The translations under genes were made by a program, and so were the position numbers. From Allobosea sp. (GTDB taxonomy: Bacteria; Pseudomonadota; Alphaproteobacteria; Rhizobiales; Beijerinckiaceae): a DNA stretch of 64,000 nucleotides. The DNA lies in contig JAAEQB010000052.1 of assembly GCA_024231975.1 (NCBI GenBank), positions 48,900-112,899 of the forward strand. Reading direction: 5' to 3'. This document shows positions 1 to 7,938 of the stretch, one piece after another. The notes beneath the pieces were generated by a model, which was not told the origin of the DNA, did not search any database, and worked only from the letters and a program-made list of their open reading frames with translations. Each line of letters begins with the position of its first letter. The stretch's first letter is position 1.

Positions 1-8
1 ACGAAGCG

Positions 9-1694
9 GTGAAGACGATGCGGCCGTTCGGGCTTACAGCCAAGATCACTGTCCTGTTCGCGGTCTTCGGGATCGCTGCTGCGCTCGGCCTCGCCAGCGC
101 GGTGAGCGGGCTCGATTCCGTCCATGAGATCGACCGCGAGGCCTTCGCCGGACAGCAACTCGCCAACAAGGCAGCGCTGCTGTCGAGCCGGGTCGCTCAG
201 GCGTCGCTCCTCAGCCGCTTCGACGATGCGACCGAGCCGCGCGCGGCCCAAACCGCACTCGACCAGCTCGACGAGGCGGTCGAGCTGGTGGATTCGGCGC
301 GCGCCAATCTGATATCTTCACTGCCGACAGCTCTCCTGCAGGCAAACGCGTCGCTCGACCCGCGCATAAAAACCTTCATCGCCTTCCAGCGCGACATCGT
401 CGATATCGGCCGGCGTATCTCGCCCAAGGCGGCGCTGATCGAGGCCTCCGCCGCCGAAGCGCGCGAGAATGTCCGGCAGATCATCGCTGCCACGGCGCGG
501 CTGCGCGACGATCTCGACCGTCTGGCCGGCCTTGCCGCCAGCCGCGCCGGCGACCTGGCGACACGGGTCAGGCGGCGTGTGATCCTGATCGCCGCCGGCC
601 TGCCGCTGGCCGGTGGGCTGCTCGCGATCCTGTTGCTGCGGACCTATCTGACCCGCCCCCTGCGCGTGCTGATGGAGACCATCGCCAGCGTCAGCTCCTC
701 CGATCGGGTCGTCGAGGTGCCCTATGGCAAGCGCCGCGACGAGATCGGTCAGCTCGCCCGCACGGTGCGGACGTTGAGCGAGGTCCGCGCCACCCTGGTT
801 ACCCGCGACGCCGAAGCCGATCTGGCGCAGCAGCACCAGCAGCGCCGGACCGAGGAATTGCACAGGATTGCGCAGGAGTTCGAGGCGCGCATCGGCCGCC
901 TGCTCGCCGATATCGGCCGGCTGAGCGAGGGGCTTCGCGCCGCGCTCGGAGCATCCGCGACTCGCGCCGGGCAGATTTCGCACAGCGGCAACGCCGCAGC
1001 GCGGGCCGTCGCCGGAGCCGGCGAGGAGGCGATCCGCATCGCCGACGCCGCCATGCGGCTGGAAGAGGTGGTCGAGCAGATCAATCGCGAGGTCAGGCGC
1101 GTCTCCGAGACCGCGAGCCTTGCGACCCGCGACGCCGCGGGAACGGTCGGCCTCGTCGGCCGGCTGACCGAGAACGCCGGCAAGATTCGCGACGTCGTCC
1201 AGCTGATCGAAGCGATCGCGCGCCAGACCAACCTGCTCGCGCTCAACGCTACGATCGAAGCGGCCCGCGCCGGCACGCATGGCCGCGGCTTCGCCATCGT
1301 CGCGAGCGAGGTGAAGGCCCTGGCGACGCAGACCGCCGACGCGACGGCGCAGATATCGAGGCGGATCGCGGCCGTTGACGTCGCGCTGTCGCAGGCCGCG
1401 CAGGCGATCACCGGCATCGCCAGCCGCGCTGGCGCGGTCGAGCAGGCGAGCACGGAGATCTCGACCATGGTCGCCTCGCATACCGGCCTGTTGCAGGGGC
1501 TCGGCGAGACCATCGCGCGCATCTCGGTGGTCACTGGCCAGGCGGCCAGCGCCGTGACCACGATCGCCGGTGCTGGCGTCCAGACCACTGCCCATGCCGA
1601 GCAGGGCGCAAGCGGCGCCCGCCAGCTCGACGAGCGCATCTCGGCGCTGCAGGCGGAGGCCGACGAATTCGCCCGAAGGCTGCGCGCCGCCTGA
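9..1694 (+). CDS. Methyl-accepting chemotaxis protein
   Basis: Transmembrane chemoreceptor that should sense a ligand in the periplasm and control CheA kinase at the inner membrane. Of 561 residues, a first membrane helix lies at about 12-32 and a second at about 189-209. They bracket a helical periplasmic domain of roughly 155 residues. A HAMP linker follows (about 210-262), then a long coiled-coil signalling domain. The conserved hairpin tip is clear near residue 400-450 (RQTNLLALNATIEAARAG, then GFAIVASEVKALA). No CheR/CheB-binding pentapeptide is seen at the C terminus. The start is a GTG close to the window edge; an ATG three codons later is an alternative. No che genes are nearby, so it is an orphan receptor with unknown ligand. 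Confidence 0.93.
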   Translation: MKTMRPFGLTAKITVLFAVFGIAAALGLASAVSGLDSVHEIDREAFAGQQLANKAALLSSRVAQASLLSRFDDATEPRAAQTALDQLDEAVELVDSARANLISSLPTALLQANASLDPRIKTFIAFQRDIVDIGRRISPKAALIEASAAEARENVRQIIAATARLRDDLDRLAGLAASRAGDLATRVRRRVILIAAGLPLAGGLLAILLLRTYLTRPLRVLMETIASVSSSDRVVEVPYGKRRDEIGQLARTVRTLSEVRATLVTRDAEADLAQQHQQRRTEELHRIAQEFEARIGRLLADIGRLSEGLRAALGASATRAGQISHSGNAAARAVAGAGEEAIRIADAAMRLEEVVEQINREVRRVSETASLATRDAAGTVGLVGRLTENAGKIRDVVQLIEAIARQTNLLALNATIEAARAGTHGRGFAIVASEVKALATQTADATAQISRRIAAVDVALSQAAQAITGIASRAGAVEQASTEISTMVASHTGLLQGLGETIARISVVTGQAASAVTTIAGAGVQTTAHAEQGASGARQLDERISALQAEADEFARRLRAA

Positions 1695-1761
1695 TCCGGC
1701 TTGCCTTGGCCGCCCGACTCGCGGCCTTGTGCGCCATGCCCAACAGCATCCGCATCACCCC

Positions 1762-2853
1762 ATGAGCTGGTCGCCGCAGCAGGACGCGGCGCTCGCTGCC
1801 GTGGCCGATTGGCTGAAAGTCGGCTCGCCGCAGGTCTTCCGCCTGTTCGGCTATGCCGGCACGGGCAAGACCACGCTCGCCCGTCACATCGCCAACGACG
1901 TCAACGGGATCGTCGTCTTCGCCGCCTTCACCGGCAAGGCGGCGCTGGTCCTGCGCAACAAGGGCTGCGAGGGCGCGCAGACCATCCATTCGTTGATCTA
2001 TCGCTCGCGCGGCGTCGACGAGGAGAGCCCGACCTTCACGCTGAACCGCGAGAGCGCGGCCGCCAAGGCCAAGCTGATCATCATCGACGAGTGCTCGATG
2101 GTCGACGAGGAGCTGGGGCGCGACCTGCTCTCCTTCGGCACGCCGGTGCTGGTGCTGGGCGATCCCGCCCAGCTGCCGCCGGTCAAGGGCGGCGGCTTCT
2201 TCACCGAGCATGAGCCCGACGTGATGCTGACCGAGGTCCATCGCCAAGCGGCGGACAACCCGATCGTGCGCATGTCGATGATCGTGCGCGAGGGCGGGAG
2301 GCTGGAGGTCGGCGACTATGGCGCGAGCCGGATCATCCGGCGCGCCGAGATCACGCCCGAGATCGTGCTCTCGGCCGACCAGGTCCTGGTCGGCCTCAAC
2401 AAGACGCGCCGGCTCTACAACGCCCGAATGCGCCAGCTCATGGGCCATGTCGCCAATGTCCCGGCGGTCGGCGAGAAGCTGGTCTGCCTGCGCAACGACA
2501 AGAGCAAGGGCCTGCTCAATGGCGGCGCCTGGATCGTGCAGGAGCTCAAGACCTCGAAGAAGGGGCTCGTCACCATGCGGGTGACGCCGGAGGACGATAC
2601 CGGCGGCAAGCCGGTCAAGGTCTCGGTCATGCCCAACTTCTTCGACGGCACCGAGGATGAGGTGCCGTGGGAACTGCGGCGCCACACCGACGAGTTCACC
2701 TTCGGCTACGCGCTCACCGTCCACAAGGCGCAGGGCTCGCAATGGGACAACATCGTCATGTTCGACGAGGCCTACGCTTTCCGCGAGCACCGGGCGCGCT
2801 GGCTCTATACCGGCCTGACCCGCGCGGCCGAGACGATCACGGTGGTGATGTAA
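1762..2853 (+). CDS. RecD-like ATP-dependent DNA helicase (AAA_30/UvrD_C_2)
   Basis: Superfamily 1 helicase of the short RecD/TraA-like type, 363 residues. A Walker A motif (GYAGTGKTT) lies near residue 31, Walker B (IIIDECSMVDEE) near 106, motif III (GDPAQLPPV) near 132, and C-terminal helicase motifs HKAQGSQW near 323 and YTGLTRA near 350. The frame is open well upstream, but the ATG at 1762 begins the conserved MSWSPQQ stretch just ahead of the P-loop, and the upstream part overlaps the preceding gene. It lacks the large N-terminal region of RecD2, so it resembles the compact ATP-binding helicases widespread in alphaproteobacteria. It is likely involved in DNA repair or processing; the exact role is unknown. 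Confidence 0.88.
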   Translation: MSWSPQQDAALAAVADWLKVGSPQVFRLFGYAGTGKTTLARHIANDVNGIVVFAAFTGKAALVLRNKGCEGAQTIHSLIYRSRGVDEESPTFTLNRESAAAKAKLIIIDECSMVDEELGRDLLSFGTPVLVLGDPAQLPPVKGGGFFTEHEPDVMLTEVHRQAADNPIVRMSMIVREGGRLEVGDYGASRIIRRAEITPEIVLSADQVLVGLNKTRRLYNARMRQLMGHVANVPAVGEKLVCLRNDKSKGLLNGGAWIVQELKTSKKGLVTMRVTPEDDTGGKPVKVSVMPNFFDGTEDEVPWELRRHTDEFTFGYALTVHKAQGSQWDNIVMFDEAYAFREHRARWLYTGLTRAAETITVVM

Positions 2854-3307
2854 GCTCCGCCAGCAGCCGGGCGCGTTCGAGGTCCTTGGGCCGGCCGAAG
2901 CCTGCGATGATACGCTGGAGTTCGTACCGCTCGGGGACGTAGACGGTGGCCGCGCCGACGGCGATCGCAAGACGTGTCGTTGGCCAGACTGGGCGCCACC
3001 CATCGCCGACGCGGTGCTCGAAGCCGGCCATCAGATCGACCGGGACGGGCGGTGCCGGCCATTTGGCCAGAACCTTGGACCTGAACAGCGGGTTCGGCGC
3101 CGCCGGATAGAGCTCGATGCCGATAAGCGGCAGGATGCGGCCGATATCCTCGACGCCGAGCAGGACATCGACATCGGCGACGGTGATGGGCTTGGCGCCA
3201 TGCAGGGCTGCGGCGGCGCTGGCGATGATCCACCAGGGACCGCGCGCTTCTTCCATGATCGCGGCGACGGAGCCGAGGGTTTCGATCAGTGGGGCAGGCA
3301 GGCTCAT
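2837..3307 (-). CDS. Nucleotidyltransferase-fold hypothetical protein
   Basis: A 156-residue protein. Its N-terminal third (WIIASAAAALHG followed by VADVDVLL) resembles the substrate-binding start of the minimal nucleotidyltransferase fold, where a small-residue loop and HG are followed by a D-x-D pair. The second half contains the helical stretch common in these proteins. This is read from the motif only; no antitoxin or toxin partner is adjacent. The 3' end overlaps the 3' end of the convergent helicase gene by 17 bases. Composition matches the surroundings. Product class is moderately supported, function is not. Confidence 0.6.
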   Translation of the reverse strand: MSLPAPLIETLGSVAAIMEEARGPWWIIASAAAALHGAKPITVADVDVLLGVEDIGRILPLIGIELYPAAPNPLFRSKVLAKWPAPPVPVDLMAGFEHRVGDGWRPVWPTTRLAIAVGAATVYVPERYELQRIIAGFGRPKDLERARLLAELTSPP

Positions 3308-3456
3308 GGGCGGCTTATAGCAGCACCGGAACCGCCTGGGTGAGCCCAGTCAGACCGTCACGGTAGATTGGAATTGCGCGAAACGCTGCTGGCGGAGAAG
3401 AATTTTCTTGGTATGCGATGGTCTCGTGCTGGCCCGGCAATGCATCGGAACCTCAG

Positions 3457-4641
3457 ATGATCGCAGCTTCGACCTTTGACTTGCACATCGACCGCCGCGG
3501 CAGCAATTGCGCCAAATGGGACAAGATGGAAGCGATCTATGGCGTGCCGGTCTCCGACGGCATCGCCATGTGGGTCGCCGACATGGACTTTCGCCCGCCG
3601 GCCTGCGTGCAGGCTGCGGTCGAGGCGATGGCTGCCCATGGCATCTATGGCTATTTCGGCCACGAGCGCACCAATAGCGACGCCATCCGCTGGTGGATGC
3701 AGGAACGCCATGGCTGGACGGTCGAGCCGGAGGCGATCTTCACCACACATGGGCTGGTGAACGGCACTGCGCTCTGCGTCGACGCTTATACCAAACCGGG
3801 CGACGGCGTCGTGCTGATGACGCCGGTCTATCACGCATTCGCTCGCGTGATTAAGGCCGCCGGCCGCGATGTCGTCGAATGCCGGCTCGCGCAGGAGGAC
3901 GGCCGCTATGTCCTCGATATCCCGGCCTGGGATGCGCAGATGACCGGCAAGGAGAAGATGCTGGTCCTGTGCTCGCCGCATAATCCCGGCGGGCGCGTCT
4001 GGAGCCGTGACGAGCTCCGCCAGATCGCCGATTTCTGCGTCCGCCACGACCTGATCCTGGTCTCCGACGAGATCCACCACGACCTCGTCATGCCCGGTTA
4101 CAAGCACACGGTCATGCCGCTGGCTGCGCCGGAGATCATCGATCGCCTGGTGATGATGACGGCGACGACCAAGACCTTCAACATCGCCGGCGCCCATGTC
4201 GGCAACGTCATCATCCCCGATGAGACGCTGCGCGCGCCCTTCCGCGCCCGGATGAACGCGCTCGGCATCTCTCCGAACTCCTTCGGCATGGAGATGTCGA
4301 CCGCCGCCTACAGCAAGGAAGGTGCCGCCTGGGTCGATGCGCTCGCCGCCTATCTCGACGGCAACCGCCGGATCTTCGACGCGGCGATCAACGCCATCCC
4401 CGGCCTGCGCTCGATGCCGCTGGAGGCGACCTATCTCGCCTGGGTCGATTTCTCCGGTACCGGCATGGAGCCGAAGGACTTCATCGCCCGCGTCGAGAAG
4501 CAGGCGAAGATCGCGGTCAACCACGGCAACAGCTTCGGTGCCGGCGGCGACAGCTTCCTGCGCTTCAATCTCGCGACGCAGCGCGCCGTCGTGATCGAGG
4601 CGGCCGAGCGCCTGAAGCAGGCCTTCGCCGACCTTCAGTGA
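3457..4641 (+). CDS. PatB/MalY-family C-S lyase (PLP aminotransferase fold)
   Basis: PLP-dependent enzyme of the fold type I MalY/PatB family, 394 residues, expected to be cytosolic and to cleave cystathionine or cysteine conjugates to a thiol, pyruvate and ammonia. The family opening (AMWVADMDF) and the segment SPHNPGGRVWS are present. The Schiff-base lysine is in TTKTFNIAG near residue 238, and the C-terminal phosphate-binding arginine is in FLRFNLAT. The ATG at 3457 is preferred because it begins the family's usual N terminus; thirteen upstream codons are open but unlike the family. An aminotransferase activity cannot be excluded. It stands alone between convergent neighbours. Confidence 0.9.
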   Translation: MIAASTFDLHIDRRGSNCAKWDKMEAIYGVPVSDGIAMWVADMDFRPPACVQAAVEAMAAHGIYGYFGHERTNSDAIRWWMQERHGWTVEPEAIFTTHGLVNGTALCVDAYTKPGDGVVLMTPVYHAFARVIKAAGRDVVECRLAQEDGRYVLDIPAWDAQMTGKEKMLVLCSPHNPGGRVWSRDELRQIADFCVRHDLILVSDEIHHDLVMPGYKHTVMPLAAPEIIDRLVMMTATTKTFNIAGAHVGNVIIPDETLRAPFRARMNALGISPNSFGMEMSTAAYSKEGAAWVDALAAYLDGNRRIFDAAINAIPGLRSMPLEATYLAWVDFSGTGMEPKDFIARVEKQAKIAVNHGNSFGAGGDSFLRFNLATQRAVVIEAAERLKQAFADLQ

Positions 4642-4654
4642 GTGCGGCTTCGGC

Positions 4655-5404
4655 TCAGAAATGCGCGAGATAGCCGCCGTCGACCGGTAGCGTCACCCCG
4701 GTGACATAGGCCGCCTCGGGCGAGCACAGGAAGGCGACGGCGCCGACCAGCTCGTTGGGGACGCCCCAGCGCCCGATCGAGGTCCGTTGCGCCAGCATGC
4801 CGGCGATGCCGGGATCGGCGACGAGGCCGGCATTGGCCTCGGTCGCGAAGAAGCCGGGCGCGACGGCGTTGACCGTGATGCCGCGTTGGCCGAGCTCGGC
4901 CGCGAGCGCGCGGGTGAGCGCCTCCAGCCCGCCCTTGGTCGCGATGTAGCCGGGATCGCCGGCGCGCGCGATCGAGCCGGCGATCGAGGTGATGTTGACG
5001 ATGCGCCCGCCATTCGGGATGTGCCGGGCGAGCCGGCGCACCAGATCGAACGGCGCGACGAGATTGACCTCCAGCAGCGCGCGGAAGGCGGTACGGTCGA
5101 GCGCGTCGAGCGGCCGGCGATCGCGCAGACCGGCATTGTTGACGAGGATGTCGATGCGGGGATGGCGCACGACCAGCGCGTCGAGCGCCTGCGCAGTCGC
5201 ATCCTCGTCGGCAAGGTCGGCGGCGAAGGTCGAGACGGAGAGGTCTTCCGCCGTCAATTCAGCCGCTGCGCTGTCGAGTACGTCCTGGCTGCGGCCATGG
5301 ATCACCACATGCGCGCCGCGCGCGGCGAGCCCTTTTGCGATCGCGAGGCCGAGGCCCTTGCCGGCGCCGGTGACCAGAGCCGTTCGTCCGTTCAGATCAG
5401 TCAT
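4655..5404 (-). CDS. SDR-family oxidoreductase
   Basis: Classical short-chain dehydrogenase of 249 residues using NAD(P)H. The cofactor motif TGAGKGLG is at residues 12-19, NNAG near 89-92, and the catalytic Ser140, Tyr153 and Lys157 are all present (YIATK). The C-terminal PVDGGYLAHF is typical of the gluconate 5-dehydrogenase / 3-oxoacyl-ACP reductase-like branch. The substrate cannot be told from sequence. The gene lies 80 bases downstream of the anti-sigma gene on the same strand, so it could be read from the sigma operon, but the gap leaves room for its own promoter. Confidence 0.88.
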   Translation of the reverse strand: MTDLNGRTALVTGAGKGLGLAIAKGLAARGAHVVIHGRSQDVLDSAAAELTAEDLSVSTFAADLADEDATAQALDALVVRHPRIDILVNNAGLRDRRPLDALDRTAFRALLEVNLVAPFDLVRRLARHIPNGGRIVNITSIAGSIARAGDPGYIATKGGLEALTRALAAELGQRGITVNAVAPGFFATEANAGLVADPGIAGMLAQRTSIGRWGVPNELVGAVAFLCSPEAAYVTGVTLPVDGGYLAHF

Positions 5405-5484
5405 CGCCTATCGCCGTCAGCCTTGCAGGTTCGCCGAGCTTGTCGCTCGGCGGCGTCCTATCGCGTCAACACTGGCCCGGTCCA

Positions 5485-6231
5485 TCACAGCCGCTGCGAG
5501 GTCGTGCCCTTGGCGATGATCGGGCCGGTCGGGCGGCCGGTCGGCGAGCCTGATGCCGGCTCCAGCGTGATCTCGAAGAGCTGGCCATTGCCGAGCGGCA
5601 GGTTGTCCAGCCGCAAGGGCGTCGAGCGCGCGCGATCGATCAGGCCGACCGAGCGCGGGCCGACGGCGCGGTCCCACAAGGTCCAGATCTCCAGTGCCTT
5701 GCCTGTCGGCACGTCGATGCTCTGCAGAGGCAGCATCTCGACGCGCCCGTCGGCGAAGGTATTGACCACGGCGGCGGCGGCATTGCCCTCGGTCAGGAGC
5801 ACCGCGACCATCAGCGGCTGGCGCCTGGCGCGATCGAGCGCGCCGAAAAGCCCGACCGCCAGCAGCACGGTCGCCAGCGCCCCGGCGAAGGCGGCGCCGC
5901 GCCAGACGAAGAGGCTGTTCCACCAATCGGCGAAGCGGCTGGACCTGGCCATGGCAGGGCGCGCGATCTCCGCCGAGGCAGTAGGCTGGATCAGTCCGAC
6001 GATCCCGGCCTCAATGCGGGACCAGAGATCGGCTGAGGGCGTGATCGGCGTGGCCGTGGCGTCGAGCGCGGCGAAATGGCGGCGCCAGCGTTCGACCGCC
6101 GCCGCGAAAGCGCTGTCCCGCTCGAGACGGTGCTCGGCAGCCTCGTGCTCCCGGCCTTCGAGCAGACCGAGGACATATTCGCCCGCGAGCGCGACGGCTT
6201 CAGGCGAGGCTGCATCGGCGGCGGGGCTCAT
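5485..6231 (-). CDS. Anti-sigma factor, RskA (anti-sigma-K) family
   Basis: A 248-residue single-pass membrane protein. A short N-terminal cytoplasmic helical domain (EYVLGLLEG, typical of RskA) is followed by a membrane helix at about 112-131 and a C-terminal extracytoplasmic domain with a GKALEIWTLW-like core. The domain should bind and hold the sigma factor encoded just upstream. No HxxxCxxC zinc site is seen, so a zinc redox switch is unlikely; release in this family is by proteolysis. The ATG overlaps the sigma stop as ATGA, which fixes this start over the ATG three codons earlier and implies coupled translation. Confidence 0.88.
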   Translation of the reverse strand: MSPAADAASPEAVALAGEYVLGLLEGREHEAAEHRLERDSAFAAAVERWRRHFAALDATATPITPSADLWSRIEAGIVGLIQPTASAEIARPAMARSSRFADWWNSLFVWRGAAFAGALATVLLAVGLFGALDRARRQPLMVAVLLTEGNAAAAVVNTFADGRVEMLPLQSIDVPTGKALEIWTLWDRAVGPRSVGLIDRARSTPLRLDNLPLGNGQLFEITLEPASGSPTGRPTGPIIAKGTTSQRL

Positions 6232-6791
6232 CCGAGGCACTCCTTCAAAGAGAGCAGCGAGCGGCGGATCCAGGATTTGACGGTCCCGAGCGGCAGCTTC
6301 ATCCGCCCGGCGATCTCGCCATGCGTCAGCCCCTGGACGAAGGCGAGCAGCACGAGGCCACGCCGCTGCGGCGGCAGCATCTCCAGGCAGGCGCGCAGCG
6401 CACTGGCGTCCGACAGCTTCGCCATCGCCGTCTCCGGATCGTCCTCCTCGCTCGCGGTCTCCTCGGCGATCGGGGTGTCGCTGGTCTCGGTCCGCTTCTC
6501 GTCGCGCAGGATCGAGAGCGAACGGTTGCGCAGGATCGCGTAGATCCAGGTCAGGCCGGCGCCGCGCTCGGGATCGAAGCGGCCGGCATGCCTGAAGATC
6601 AGCACGAACGCGTCCTGCACCGCTTCCTCCGCCAGGGCCCGGCGCTTCAGCAGACGTTGCGCCACACCGAGCATACGCGGCGACTCGGCCTCGTAGATGC
6701 GGCGGAGTGCAGTTTTATCGCCGGCGGCGCAGGCGAGCAGCGCGGCTTCGATCTCGCCGGTCTGTCGCGGCTGCGTAGCGTCAGTCGCCAT
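6228..6791 (-). CDS. ECF RNA polymerase sigma factor (SigK/ECF19-like)
   Basis: Extracytoplasmic-function sigma factor, 187 residues. Region 2 is recognisable (RRIYEAESPRM, then EEAVQDAFVLIFRHA and GLTWIYAILRN), and region 4 carries the helix-turn-helix (THGEIAGRMKLPLGTVKSWIRR). It forms an operon with the RskA-type anti-sigma gene through an ATGA overlap. That partnership and the divergent DUF4394 gene place it with SigK-like factors. The ATG at 6791 is preferred; the upstream in-frame sequence is low in sigma character and would leave little leader. A candidate autoregulated promoter sits about 50 bases upstream. Confidence 0.92.
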   Translation of the reverse strand: MATDATQPRQTGEIEAALLACAAGDKTALRRIYEAESPRMLGVAQRLLKRRALAEEAVQDAFVLIFRHAGRFDPERGAGLTWIYAILRNRSLSILRDEKRTETSDTPIAEETASEEDDPETAMAKLSDASALRACLEMLPPQRRGLVLLAFVQGLTHGEIAGRMKLPLGTVKSWIRRSLLSLKECLG

Positions 6792-6840
6792 CCGTCTCCC
6801 CGGTCTCCGGCCGTCCTCTCTCGGGTGCGGCGAGCCCATT

Positions 6841-6867
6841 GATACGCGATGCCGGCAACCTTGGATG
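6841..6867 (-). promoter_or_regulatory. Candidate ECF promoter of the sigma/anti-sigma operon
   Basis: On the minus strand CATCC (6867-6863) is followed after exactly 17 bases by GTATC (6845-6841), ending 50 bases before the sigma start codon. The divergent DUF4394 gene carries the same arrangement, CATCC-N17-CTATC. SigK-type sigma factors are known to use a CATCC-like -35 element, so autoregulation is plausible. Seen by eye only; no transcription start is known. Confidence 0.55.
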
Positions 6868-6895
6868 CAGGGTGCGGCTTTTATTTTTTCATCCG

Positions 6896-6922
6896 CATCC
6901 GCCCCGGAAACTCGCCGCTATC
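6896..6922 (+). promoter_or_regulatory. Candidate ECF promoter of the DUF4394 gene
   Basis: CATCC (6896-6900), a 17-base spacer, then CTATC (6918-6922). The spacing equals that of the motif in front of the divergent sigma gene. The start codon lies about 75 bases downstream behind a good ribosome-binding site, leaving a normal leader. The match suggests the exported DUF4394 protein belongs to the regulon of the neighbouring sigma factor. Confidence 0.55.
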
Positions 6923-6997
6923 CGCCATGGGTGCCGCAACGCAGGAGGCGTCGGCCGACCCTTTTTTGAGATCGCGACACGAACCGGAGGACATCAC

Positions 6998-7786
6998 ATG
7001 ACCAAGGCTCGCAACCTGCTTCTCGCTTCGACCATTCTCGGCGCAGCTTTCGCCGCGACTGCAGCCCAGGCCGGCACGCTCGCCGTCCTGACCGGCGACG
7101 ACACGCTGACCATGGTCGATACCGCCACGCAGAAGGCCGGCAAGTCGATGAAGGTCAGCGGCATCAACGGCAAGATCGCCGGCATCGACGTCCGCCCGGC
7201 CGACGGCATGCTCTACGCGCTCGCTACCGACGGCACGATCTACACGGTCGACAAGGCCGGCAAGGCGACGATGAAGTCGAAGATGGACACGGTGCTGCCC
7301 GCCAGCACCATGGCGACGGTCGACTTCAACCCGGCTGCGGATCGTCTGCGCGTCATCGGCGCCGATGGCACCAATCTTCGGGTCAATGTCGACGATGGCA
7401 AGACCACGGTCGACGGCAAGCTGAAATTCGCCGAGACCGACATGCACAAGGGCGAGACGCCGATGGTCGTCGCCGGCGCCTACAGCAATTCGGTCAAGGG
7501 CACCAAGGAAACGGCGCTCTACGACATCGACGGCAAGATCGGCGGACTCCTGAAGCAGGCGCCGCCGAATGACGGCGTGCTCGGCGCCATCGGCAAGCTC
7601 GGCGTCACCCCGAAGGCGATCGCCTTCGACATTGAAACTGCGGCCGACGGCACCAACACCGGCTGGCTGGTCGCCGATGGCGGCCTCTACAAGGTCGATC
7701 TCGCCACAGGCAAGGCCGCGATGGTCGGCAAGATCTCCGGACTCAGCGCTGCGGTGCGCGATGTCGCCGCGCTGCCGGCGATGTGA
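6998..7786 (+). CDS. DUF4394 exported protein
   Basis: A 262-residue protein with a signal peptide (residues 1-26, ending ATAAQA) followed by a DUF4394 domain. It has repeated beta-strand units of the form 'time/value in a table', such as GTLAVLTGDDTLTMVD, GIDVRPADGMLYAL and DFNPAADRLRVIG, which suggests a small propeller-like fold in the periplasm or outside. The ATG at 6998 has a CCGGAGG ribosome-binding site eight bases upstream; the longer open frame is leaderless and unlikely. Its gene is divergent from an ECF sigma operon and carries a similar promoter motif. The molecular function of this family is not established. Confidence 0.85.
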   Translation: MTKARNLLLASTILGAAFAATAAQAGTLAVLTGDDTLTMVDTATQKAGKSMKVSGINGKIAGIDVRPADGMLYALATDGTIYTVDKAGKATMKSKMDTVLPASTMATVDFNPAADRLRVIGADGTNLRVNVDDGKTTVDGKLKFAETDMHKGETPMVVAGAYSNSVKGTKETALYDIDGKIGGLLKQAPPNDGVLGAIGKLGVTPKAIAFDIETAADGTNTGWLVADGGLYKVDLATGKAAMVGKISGLSAAVRDVAALPAM

Positions 7787-7812
7787 GCTGAACGCATCAC
7801 CTGATTTCCAAG

Positions 7813-7848
7813 GGCCGCCGTTCCCCCCGGGGAGCGGCGGCCTTTCTT
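7813..7848 (+). terminator. Rho-independent terminator of the DUF4394 gene
   Basis: A 14-bp stem (7813-7826 with 7829-7842, one G-T wobble, nominally two-base loop that will open in practice) followed by TTTCTT. It lies 26 bases after the DUF4394 stop codon. Confidence 0.8.
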
Positions 7849-7938
7849 ATCGAGGAGCGTCGCTGAGCTCATGGTCGGGCTTTCGCCACAGTTGCAGTGG
7901 AGTCTGTGCATGGCGACGCAGATGGCGGAGGCGAGGGC

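Noticed and set aside
3328..3360. GGAAC near 3328 as an EcfG-type promoter for the PatB-like gene
   Set aside because: No CGTT-like -10 sequence at the needed spacing.
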